From contig NZ_CP086136.1 in NCBI RefSeq assembly GCF_017565645.3, positions 9,841,501 through 9,905,500 on the forward strand: 64,000 nucleotides of DNA. Direction: 5' to 3'. Source of the stretch: Bradyrhizobium barranii subsp. barranii. GTDB taxonomy: Bacteria; Pseudomonadota; Alphaproteobacteria; Rhizobiales; Xanthobacteraceae. The notes under the pieces were generated by a model, which was given only the letters and a program-made list of their open reading frames with translations, was not told where the DNA came from and made no database searches. Position 1 is the stretch's first letter; each line of letters starts with the position of its first letter. The translations under genes and the position numbers were made by a program. This document shows, piece after piece, positions 26,011-35,100 of the stretch.

Positions 26011-27666
26011 CTACTGCATCGACACCAGCGAGAAGTCGATGAACCAGCTCTTCGGCTGCACGACGCCCGTCACCTTCGGGCTGATGGCGCGGGGGCCGAC
26101 GTCGTGGGCGACGTAGAGGAAAGCGGCATCGTCGACGGAGGCTGCGTGCAGCTCGGCGAGCGCCGCGTCGCGCGCGGCGGGGTCGAAGGTCTGGCGCGCC
26201 TTCTTCACCAGCTCGTCGAACTTGGGCTCGTGGATGAAGCCCCAATTGTTCGAGACCGGCGGCGCCATGCCCGATTGAAGGAAGCGCACCAGCGCGAAGA
26301 AGGGGTCCATCGCCGCATAGGTGACGTTGGTCGCGTTCGAGCCGTTGGCGCTGGGATCCTTGGCGCCGCGGCGCCAGTTGGTGAACAGCGTGTTCCACTC
26401 GATGACGTCGAGCTTCACGTCGAAATAGCATTCGGCGAGTGCCTGCTGGAGATATTCGTTCATCGGCAGCGTTTGCATCTGGCCCGAGCCCGACGCAGAC
26501 GTCTGGATCTTCACCGTCAGCTTCTTTGACGGACCGAAGCCGGCCTCCTGCATCAGCTTTTGCGCAGCCGCCTTGTCATACTTGATCTCGAAGGTCGGCT
26601 TGCCGCGCCAGGGATGGCCGGGCTCGAAGGTGCCGGTCGCCGGCACCATCAGGCCCGCGAGCAGGCCGTCCTTGAGACCCTCGCGATCGACGCAGAGGTT
26701 GGCGGCCTTGCGGACGCGGATGTCATTCCAGGGCGAGCCTTCGACGCGCGAGAACTGCCACGGCCAGACATGCGGCTGCTCGTTGGCGTAGAGCTTGAAG
26801 CCGCGCTGCTTGAGCTCGGGCAGCGCATCCGGCGCCGGCGCCTCGACCCAATCGACCTGCCCGGAGAGCAGTGCCGCGGTGCGCGCGTTCGCCTCCGGCA
26901 TCGGCAAGAGCACCATCTTGTCGACCTTGGGCACGCGCGCCTTGTCCCAATAGGCCGCGTTCTTCACCAGCTCGAGCCGCTCGCGCGGCGTGAAGCTCGC
27001 CATCTTCCACGGGCCGGTACCCGCGGCGTCCTTGGCGAACGCGGTCCACGCAGCCTGCGACTTCGCCTTGGCGTCGGCGCCTTCCGCCTTGTCGTAGAAA
27101 TGCTGCCATTTCGCCGGGCTCGCCATGAACAGGTTGGTCAGGTTGATCGGCAGGAAGCTGTCGGGCTCCTTGGTGGTGAGCTCGACCGTCATGTCGTCGA
27201 TCTTCTTCGCGGAGGCCAGCGTCGGCATGCGCGACGCGGTGACGCCGACCTGGCTGGCGTCGAACTGCGGCGCATCCTGCTTCAGCACCTTCTCGACGTT
27301 CCACACCACGGCATCGGCATTGAACGGCGAGCCGTCATGGAAGGTGACGCCGGAGCGCAGCTTGAAGATCCACTTGGTCTTGTCGGCATCGTCGACCTTC
27401 CACTCGGTCGCAAGGCCCGGGATTACCACGCTCGCCTTGTCGGCCGAGGACAGGTCCCAGCCCGTGAGCGCGTCATACATGGTGAGGCCGGTGAAGCGGT
27501 TGCCTTCAAAACCCTGATCGGGCTGGCCCAATGTGCGCGGAATATCGGCAGCGGTCATGCCGATGCGCAGCACGGTCTCGGCGCTCGCCACGCGCGGCCA
27601 CGCGGCCGCAGTCGTCAGAGCCAGCGCAGCAATCAGCGCCGCGCGGGTGGTTGTCTTCATAAGCAT
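26011..27666 (-). CDS. ABC transporter substrate-binding protein, family 5 (peptide type)
   Basis: 551 residues from the ATG at 27666, chosen because GAGGACTGAGACG precedes it; the next ATG is two codons on. The signal peptide runs to AAAWPRVASA. The mature protein follows the SBP_bac_5 plan: GLATEWKVDDADKTKWIFKLRSGVTFHDGSPFNADAVVWN (about residues 100-140), then TGPWKMASFTPRERLELVKN. It binds the substrate in the periplasm for the DppBC permease downstream. A paralogue with a frameshift is divergently transcribed at 27867. Together they suggest a duplicated binding protein sharing one transporter. Confidence 0.93.
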   Translation of the reverse strand: MLMKTTTRAALIAALALTTAAAWPRVASAETVLRIGMTAADIPRTLGQPDQGFEGNRFTGLTMYDALTGWDLSSADKASVVIPGLATEWKVDDADKTKWIFKLRSGVTFHDGSPFNADAVVWNVEKVLKQDAPQFDASQVGVTASRMPTLASAKKIDDMTVELTTKEPDSFLPINLTNLFMASPAKWQHFYDKAEGADAKAKSQAAWTAFAKDAAGTGPWKMASFTPRERLELVKNAAYWDKARVPKVDKMVLLPMPEANARTAALLSGQVDWVEAPAPDALPELKQRGFKLYANEQPHVWPWQFSRVEGSPWNDIRVRKAANLCVDREGLKDGLLAGLMVPATGTFEPGHPWRGKPTFEIKYDKAAAQKLMQEAGFGPSKKLTVKIQTSASGSGQMQTLPMNEYLQQALAECYFDVKLDVIEWNTLFTNWRRGAKDPSANGSNATNVTYAAMDPFFALVRFLQSGMAPPVSNNWGFIHEPKFDELVKKARQTFDPAARDAALAELHAASVDDAAFLYVAHDVGPRAISPKVTGVVQPKSWFIDFSLVSMQ

Positions 27667-27866
27667 CGTCTCAGTCCTCTTCCGGCTTTCAATGACTAAT
27701 TTTGATGCAAACGTAGGCAATGGCTATGCCAATGGGGAAACTTTTTCTGCAAATTGCCCCTGCGACGACAAGTCTGTGTGATCACGTGTCGGCAAAGGCA
27801 CCGTCCTGCCTATTCTGGCATCAAGATTGCAGGTTTGGCCCTGAAATCTCATGGGAGCCTTGGGCC

Positions 27867-29463
27867 ATGCGTATCCGACTATCGACCTGCCTCGCCGTGC
27901 TTGCGCTGGCGTTATCCGCGATCACGGCGCGCGCCGAAACGGTGGTGCGCTACGGCATCTCGATGGCGGACATCCCGCTGACGACGGGCCAGCCCGATCG
28001 GGGCGCCGGCGCCTATCAGTTCACGGCGTACACCATCTACGATCCGCTGGTCGCCTGGGAGATGGACGTCGCCGACCCGCCCCGGCAAGCTGGTGCCCGG
28101 GCTCGCCACCGAATGGAAGGTGGATGACACCGACAAGACCAAATGGCGGTTTGCTTTGCGCAAGGGCGTGAAGTTTCACGACGGCAGCGAGTTCAACGCC
28201 GATGCGGTGATCTGGAATCTGGACAAGGTGCTCAACGACAAGGCGCCGCAATTCGACAAGCGGCAGAGCGCGCAGGTGAAGACCCGCCTGCCTTCGGTCG
28301 CGAGCTACGCCAAGATCGACGATTTCACGGTGGAGATCACGACCAAGACGGTCGATTCCTTCTTTCCGTATCAGATGCTGTGGTTCCTGGTCTCGAGCCC
28401 GGCGCAATACGAGAAGCTCGGCAAGGATTGGGACAAGTTCGCGAGCCAGCCCTCCGGCACCGGTCCGTTCAAATTGACCAAGCTCGTGCCGCGCGAGCTC
28501 GCGGAGCTTACGAAGAATCCGGACTACTGGAACAAGAAGCGCATTCCGAAGGCCGACAAGATCGTGCTGGTGCCGATGCCGGAAGCGCTGACGCGCACCA
28601 ATGCGCTGCTCGCAGGGCAAGTGGACCTGATCGAGACGCCGGCGCCGGATGCCGTGCCGCAGCTGAAAGCCGCCGGCATGAAGATCGTCGACAATGTCAC
28701 GCCGCATGTCTGGAATTATCACCTCAGCGTGCTGCCGGGTTCGCCCTGGACCGACATCCGCCTGCGCAAGGCACTGAACCTCGCGATCAATCGTGACGAA
28801 GTCGTCGGCCTGATGAATGGCCTCGCAAAACCGGCCAAGGGCCAGGTCGACCCGTCGAGCCCGTGGTTCGGCAAACCGAGCTTTGAGCTGAAATATGATC
28901 TGGCCGCGGCCAAGAAACTGGTCGAAGAGGCAGGCTACTCCAAGGCAAAGCCGCTGAAGGCCACCTTCATCATCGCCCAGGGCGGCACCGGCCAGATGCT
29001 GTCGCTGCCGATGAACGAATTCCTGCAGCAGAGCTTCAAGGAGATCGGCATCGACATCGACTTCAAGGTGGTCGAGCTCGAGACATTATATACGCATTGG
29101 CGCAAGGGCGCGGCCGACGAGATGAACGCCGGCATCACCGCCAACAATATCGCCTATGTCACCTCGGACCCGCTCTACGCCATCGTCCGCTTCTTTGCCT
29201 CCGACCAGATCGCGCCGGTCGGCGTGAACTGGGGCGGCTACAAGAACCCTGAGGTCGATGCTCTGATCAACAAGGCCAAGCAGACGTTCGACACCGCCAA
29301 GCAGGACGATCTGATCGCGCAGGCGCACGCGCTGATCGTCGACGATGCCGTGCTGGTCTGGGTCGTCCACGACACCAACCCGCATGCGCTGTCGCCGAAG
29401 ATCAAGCAATTCGTGCAAGCGCAGCACTGGTTCCAGGATCTGACGACGATCGGGACGGAGTGA
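27867..29463 (+). pseudogene. Second peptide-type substrate-binding protein, frameshifted
   Basis: The N-terminal part reads from the ATG at 27867 with a signal peptide (LAVLALALSAITARA) through TIYDPLVAWEMDVAD, then leaves frame. The rest reads in a different frame from about 28085 (KLVPGLATEWKVDDTDKTKWRF) to the stop at 29463. Removing one C from the run at 28076-28084 (gacccgccccgg) restores VADRPGKLVPGLATEWK, exactly as in the divergent paralogue (VVIPGLATEWKVDD). The corrected protein would be about 531 residues. Either a recent pseudogene or a one-base sequencing or assembly error in a C-rich stretch. Apart from this single base no other disruption was seen. Confidence 0.88.
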
Positions 29464-29483
29464 AGGCGGCAAACGCCGGTGTT

Positions 29484-29576
29484 GTAGGGTGGGCAAAGCG
29501 GAAGCGTACCCACCACTTCGAGCGACGCGACGAGAGATGGTGGGCACGGCGCTTGCGCGCCTTTGCCCACCCTACG
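29484..29576. repeat. Dispersed palindromic repeat, GTAGGGTGGGC family, copy 3
   Basis: Starts GTAGGGTGGGCAAAGCGG and ends CGCCTTTGCCCACCCTACG, with the internal pair GTACCCACCA / TGGTGGGCAC. Close match to copy 2 at 16260-16349. With the next repeat it accounts for nearly all of the 341-base gap between the frameshifted binding protein and the cyclase gene. Confidence 0.85.
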
Positions 29577-29627
29577 GGAGTTGATGTTGGGCGCAGGTAG
29601 CGTAGCGCCAGCTACCGCGCCAAACAC

Positions 29628-29769
29628 CGCTGTCGTCCCGGGGCGCGACGTAGTCGCGAGCCCGGGACCCATAACCACAGGGAGTGGTTTGGTGAAGACT
29701 CGGAGTTGCCGAGTCACGCGAAACCGCTCCCTGTGGTTATGGGTCCCTGCGTGCGCAGGGACGACAGCG
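29628..29769. repeat. Long palindromic repeat with GTCGTCCC ends
   Basis: Ends CGCTGTCGTCCC and GGGACGACAGCG are perfect inverses. Internally ACCCATAACCACAGGGAG (about 29667-29684) pairs with CTCCCTGTGGTTATGGGT (29728-29745), a perfect 18-base match. Related in style to the copies at 8175-8280 and 60311-60391, but with its own core. Lies between two convergent genes. Confidence 0.85.
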
Positions 29770-29804
29770 AGTGTGAGGCCCCGAGCGGGGGCCTCAAGCA
29801 CCCC

Positions 29805-32036
29805 CTACTTCGTCAGCAGCGCATACGCCCCGGTCCATCCTTCCGCCGGCGGATTGATCTGGAATTCCTTGATCCGCGCCTCGTACAGCTTGAACAGCTT
29901 TTCCAGCGTGTCGGCATCCTCGCTGTGGCGGCCGCGCTCGATCGCATCCAGCGCGCCCTGCCAGTCGCGGCCGCGGTAGCAGCCGAGCATCTCGATGGTG
30001 ACGTTGCGCAGACGCTGGAAGGCGCCCGAATGCATCACGTCCTCGCGGCCGGCGATGGCGTAGATCACCTCGGGCTCGGTCTTGCCCTTGACCATGATGA
30101 AGTCGAGCTCGAGGATCGCGAACTTGTCCTTGGCGGCGAGCGCGGTCCTGGAGCCGACGATGATGGGAAAGCCGTATTCCTTCGACTGGCCTTCCAGGCG
30201 CGAGGCGAGGTTCACGCTGTCGCCGAGCACCGAATAGTTCTTCTTCAGGTCGGAGCCCATGTTGCCGACGACGCCGATGCCGGTGTTGAGGCCGATGCCG
30301 ACATTGAGCGGGATGTAGACGTGACCGCCGTCGGCGGCCTCCTGCTCGCGCTCCTTGTTGACGGCGTCGATCTGCTCCAGCATCTGGATCGCGGCCTCGC
30401 AGGCGTTGACCTCGTGCTCGGCATCGTCGAGCGGCGCGTTCCAGAACGCCATGATGGCGTCGCCCATGTACTTGTCGATGTAGCCCTTCTGATCGATGAT
30501 GACGTCGGTCAGCGGCGTCAGGAAGCGGTTCATCAGCGCGATCAGGCCTTGCGGATCCTGCTTGTAGCTCTCCGAGATCGTGGTGAAGCCGCGCACGTCG
30601 GAGAACATGATCGTCATCTCGCGCTCCTCGCCGCCGAGCACGAGCTTTTCAGGCGACTGCGCGAGCTGTTCGACCAGGACGGGCGACATGTATTGCGCGA
30701 ACATGCCGCGGATCTGCACGCGCTGACGCTGCTCGCGCACGAAGCTGGCGAAGATCAGTGTCAGATAGATCGCGGTGGTCGAGAGCAGCGGATAGGTGAA
30801 GTCGATGAGATAGCGGTACTGTGCATAGAAGAACCAGGATACGCCGACCAGGATGGCGGCGAACATGGCACCCGCGAGCCCGAGGCGCACCGGTCCGAGA
30901 TTCGGCGTGAAGATGATGACGAGCAGGCCGATCACGAGCGCGGCGATCAGCTCGACGCCGAGCGCATAGTTCGGCTGGGAGATCACCGCGCCGCTCAGCA
31001 CGCTCTCCAGCACCTGGGCATGGATCTCGACGCCCGGCATGGTCGATGACACCGGCGTGGTCTTGATGTCGTTCAGCCCGACCGCCGAGGTGCCGACCAG
31101 CACCAGCTTGCCGGCAATCTTATTCGGCGGCGCGGTGTTGTCGAGCACGTCGGCTGCGGAGATGTAGATCGAGGGATCCTGGCGGGCGTAGTGCACCCAG
31201 AGCTGGCCGTTCTTGTCGGTCGGAATCTCCACGCCCTTGAGGCGCACGGCCCTGATGCCGGTCTTGTCGGTCCGGACCAACAGCGTCGGCGTTGCCGTGA
31301 CGACGCGCAAAATCTCGAGGCTGAGCGAGGGCATGATCTTGCCCTGGGCGCGCATGATCAACGGCACGCGGCGGATCAGGCCGTCGCGCTCGGTCTTGAT
31401 CGAGAACAGGCCGCGGCCGGCCGCGACCTTCTCGATGACAGGCACGTTGCGCAAGAGGCCGGGGAATTCGAACAGGAAACGTTCGGCATCCGCTTCGCCG
31501 ACCGTCGCGACGCCGGTGAAGGGCAGCGACTTGTCGATCTCGGACGAGATCGCCGGCTGCCCGGTTTCGCCCAGCACCACGTGCGAGCGCTTGATCGCGT
31601 CGGCGAGGATCTGGTCATTGGTCGGCAGTTCGCGCAGCCTGGCGCGGGTGGCGTCGTCGAGATCGCGCATCTGGCTCGCGACCAGATCCGGGTTGAGCCG
31701 GTCGGCTTCGGAGAACACCATATCAAAGCCGATCGTCACCGCGCCGTTACCGGTGAGGTTCTGGATCAAGTCCGCGATCCGCGTGCGCGGCCACGGCCAC
31801 TGGCCGAGCTTGGCGAGGCTCTTGTCGTCGATGTCGACGATGGTGACCGGCCGCGCCGCCTTGTGGCGGGGATCGATCAGCTGGAACATGTCGAAGGTGC
31901 GCAGCCGCAATTCCTGGATCGGCGGCGGATCCCAGACACGAGCGCCGGCAAAGACGACCAGCAGCGCAAGGCACATCAGCCGCGCGAAGCCGAGCTTCCG
32001 CGCAAACCACCGCCGCAGGATCTTGAGACGTTTCAT
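29805..32036 (-). CDS. CHASE2-domain adenylate/guanylate cyclase
   Basis: 743 residues from MKRLKILRRWFARKL (32036), after CAGGAAG. An N-terminal membrane helix (about 14-32) is followed by a CHASE2 extracytoplasmic sensor domain (about 45-340: RLRTFDMFQLIDPRH, IVDIDDKSLAKLGQWPWPRT). Three helices follow (about 350-440), then a class III nucleotide cyclase domain (about 465-640) with FSDVRGFTTISE, IDKYMGDAIMAFWNAP, NVGIGLNTG and LGDSVNLASRLE; the metal-binding Asp residues are present. It should sense an envelope signal and make cAMP or cGMP in the cytoplasm. The giant FecR/VCBS gene lies 147 bases upstream on the same strand, so co-transcription is plausible. Confidence 0.93.
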   Translation of the reverse strand: MKRLKILRRWFARKLGFARLMCLALLVVFAGARVWDPPPIQELRLRTFDMFQLIDPRHKAARPVTIVDIDDKSLAKLGQWPWPRTRIADLIQNLTGNGAVTIGFDMVFSEADRLNPDLVASQMRDLDDATRARLRELPTNDQILADAIKRSHVVLGETGQPAISSEIDKSLPFTGVATVGEADAERFLFEFPGLLRNVPVIEKVAAGRGLFSIKTERDGLIRRVPLIMRAQGKIMPSLSLEILRVVTATPTLLVRTDKTGIRAVRLKGVEIPTDKNGQLWVHYARQDPSIYISAADVLDNTAPPNKIAGKLVLVGTSAVGLNDIKTTPVSSTMPGVEIHAQVLESVLSGAVISQPNYALGVELIAALVIGLLVIIFTPNLGPVRLGLAGAMFAAILVGVSWFFYAQYRYLIDFTYPLLSTTAIYLTLIFASFVREQRQRVQIRGMFAQYMSPVLVEQLAQSPEKLVLGGEEREMTIMFSDVRGFTTISESYKQDPQGLIALMNRFLTPLTDVIIDQKGYIDKYMGDAIMAFWNAPLDDAEHEVNACEAAIQMLEQIDAVNKEREQEAADGGHVYIPLNVGIGLNTGIGVVGNMGSDLKKNYSVLGDSVNLASRLEGQSKEYGFPIIVGSRTALAAKDKFAILELDFIMVKGKTEPEVIYAIAGREDVMHSGAFQRLRNVTIEMLGCYRGRDWQGALDAIERGRHSEDADTLEKLFKLYEARIKEFQINPPAEGWTGAYALLTK

Positions 32037-32183
32037 TTTAGTCGGGCTTCCTGACCTGCATCGCGCCGGGCACACCGATCATGGAGCGTCCGCGGGCGAT
32101 TGGCTATTCCCCGGCGGTCGAGGATTAAGGATTTTTTGCCGCGGTCAAGCTGCGAGCCGGCCGCCAGGAGGCCCGGGCGGCGA

Positions 32184-35100
32184 TCAGGTGATGTGGAAGA
32201 TGAAATCGCTGGCCTTCAGATTTGCCGCGATCACGTTCTTCAGCAGGATCGTCTCGTGGTTGTCCAGCGTGATCTGGGCGCCGCCCGATTGCGGAGCGAT
32301 ATTGACATCGTCCAGCGAGCTGATGCTGCCGAACTGCCGCAGGTCGATCTTGTCGAGGCCAATCTCGAAATCGTCGACGCTGTGCTGGACCGTGGACTGC
32401 GACGACGTCGGCGCGAACACGAACTGGTCCTTGGCGCCGCCGCCGATAAGCGTGTCGCTCGACTCGGTGGCGAAGATCACGTCCTTGCCGTCGGTGCCCT
32501 CCAGACGGATGCCCTGGCTGTTGGCGCCCTCGACGAAGATGAAGTTCACGATGTCGGAATGGCCGGTCGAGTCGGCAACGGTCACCGTGATCTTGTCCGT
32601 CGCGGGCGGCTGCGGATACTGCTCGGTGCTGGCGCCTGTCGGGTCGTAGGTGATGCCGGCACCTTCTGCGAGGCCGGTGTTGATCTGCTCGAGCGAGCCC
32701 GTCGTCGGATATGCACTGACGCTGCTGGTATCCGGATGCGAGGTCGACACCGTGACGGTGAAAATGTCCGTCGCCGCGCCAGAATCGGTATCGGTGACCA
32801 CCAGATCGGTGATGATATCGTTGCTGTTCTCGCGGATGTGCTCGACGTGGAAGCTCTCGGTATTGATGACTGGGCCGATGGCAGGCGTCACGCTCGTGCC
32901 GATGGTGGTGATGTCGTGCGAGATCGACGCGGTGCCGCCGGTGCCCGTCGCCGTGAGATCGATCGTCGCCGTCGAGCCAGCGGTGGTGATGGCGCCTGTA
33001 TAGGTGTCGTCGAGAGCGTGGACGCCCAGCGCGCCAGGCTCGCCGCTGAATCCGTCGGCAGGCACGAACCGGATCAGCGTAGCGGAGCTCAGCACGAGCG
33101 CATTCGCATCACCGACCGAGTCGACATCGACCCAGCAGCCGCCAACCTTGTACTGCCAGACGCCCTGGTCGGCGGTCGCGGCGTCCGACGTCACCGCGAT
33201 GGCCTTGAAGGTCGCGCCAGTGTCGGCGTCATGGAACTTGTTCGTGAAGAGATCGCGGATCTTGCTGCCAGCCGGATCGCTGTCGTTGCCGGCGACGGCG
33301 GCCAGCGTCGCGCTGTCGAGCGTCGGCGCGTCGTTCTTGCCGGTGATCGTGATGGTGACGTCGGTCGTCGTGGTCTCGCCCCGGCCATCATCGAGCGTGA
33401 TGGTAGACACGACCTTCGCCGTCTGGTCCTGGCCGAGGAAATCGAGCGCGTTGTCGGCGATCGAATAGTGCCAGGTGACGGTACCGTTGTTCTTGCCGGT
33501 CAGCTGATACGTCAGCGCGTTCTTCAACGCGGCGGTCTCGTCGGGCGTGAGCGACGCAGTAAGGTCGGTGGCGCCGTCGAGCCAGGTTACGTCCTGGTCG
33601 ACCTTCGTCACCGTCGGCCGGTCGGTCAGGTCGATGTCCTTGAAGTCGATCGAGCCGGTCGCGGCCGGCGACGGGTCGATCGTCGAGGACGCGGTGGTAT
33701 CGGGCTGCTCGGAGAAGCTTGCGGTCAGCTGCGCCACATCCGTGGTGGTGAATGTCGGCGCATCGTCGTCCGCATGGATCGTGATCAGCGTGTGGCCACC
33801 CTCATCACTGCCCGCGAAGTGCGCGTCGCGATAGTCTCCGACCAGGGTCAGGCTGATGCTCTTGCCATCGTCGCCGGTGACCGTCAGCACGCCGCCGCTC
33901 GCGGGGTGGTCGGCATCCGGGACATAAACCGCGCTGGTGTCAGGCCCCCACTTGATCATCGTCAGGTCGATCTTGTCGTTCGCGGACAGCTCCGCGATCG
34001 AGCCGCCGAAATCCTTCGTATCGATCTCCAGCTCGGCGCCGTCACCGGCAAGCGTGATCGTTTGCGATACCGCACCCTTGACCTCGAGCGTCGCCCCGGC
34101 ATCGACGACGACCGCGCCCGTGGCCGAGCCCGACAGCGAGCCAAACAGCGTCAGCGTCCCGGTGTGAACCTCGATCGAGCCGGTGCTGGTGTTGGCGATG
34201 TCGCCCGTGATCGACGCAGTGCCCCAGCTGTCGATGTCGCCATAATTTTCGATGGTCAGATCTGCCCCGGAAATCGAGGCCCCGTGCAGATCGATGTCGC
34301 CGTGGTTGACGATCGACGACGCATCGCCGAACACGCCGCTGCCGGCGACCGTCCAGGTGCCGCCTGCGTTGTTATTGAACGTGGCGGTGGCGACCGAGAT
34401 GTTGCCGTTGATGTGGCCGGTGTTATTAATCGTGATCTCGCCGTCAGTCTCGACGATCGCATAGGTCGATGAGGTCACGCTGCCGGCATCGGCTGGCCCG
34501 ATGGTGCCCGAATTGTCGATTGTCGCCGTGCCGGTGGCATTCTCCTGGATCGAGATCGCAGCAAAACCATCGGCGCCGACCACGGAGCCGGTATTGGTGA
34601 TGTGCGTCGAGCCGGCCGCGCCCGCATCGTCCTGGTCTACATTGATGCCGAACGAGGTCTTGCCGGTGATGTGCCCGTTGTTGGTGACGGTGACTGCGCC
34701 GTTGCCATGGGAGACGATGTCGAGACCGACCGCGCCGGAAACGCCGCCGCCGATGGTCGCCGTGATATCGCCCGCACCGCTCGCACCGTCGTGCAGCACG
34801 ATGCCGTTGCCGTTCTGGCCAGTGACGCCGCCTGATGTCGTCAGCGAGATGTCGCCGATGCCGTTCTGGGTGACGACAATGCCGTTGGTCGCGCCGGTCA
34901 GCGCACCGCTCGGGGTCAGCACGATGTTGCCGCGATTATCGATCGTCCCGCCCGAAGCGGTGAAGTCGAGCGCGTCGCCCTTGCCCGACTTGATGTCGGC
35001 ACCGCCGGTGACCGTGAAGGTGCCGCCGGTCGTCGCCTGACCGGCGATAGTGCCGGTAAAGGCATGGCTCGTCTTGTCGATCTCGAGCGTATTGGTGCCG

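Noticed and set aside
32100..34472. 790-codon open frame on the plus strand opposite the giant gene
   Set aside because: It is the antisense shadow of the GC-rich repeat gene; the translation is Arg/Asp/Gly-rich without domains. The same applies to 36801-39020.
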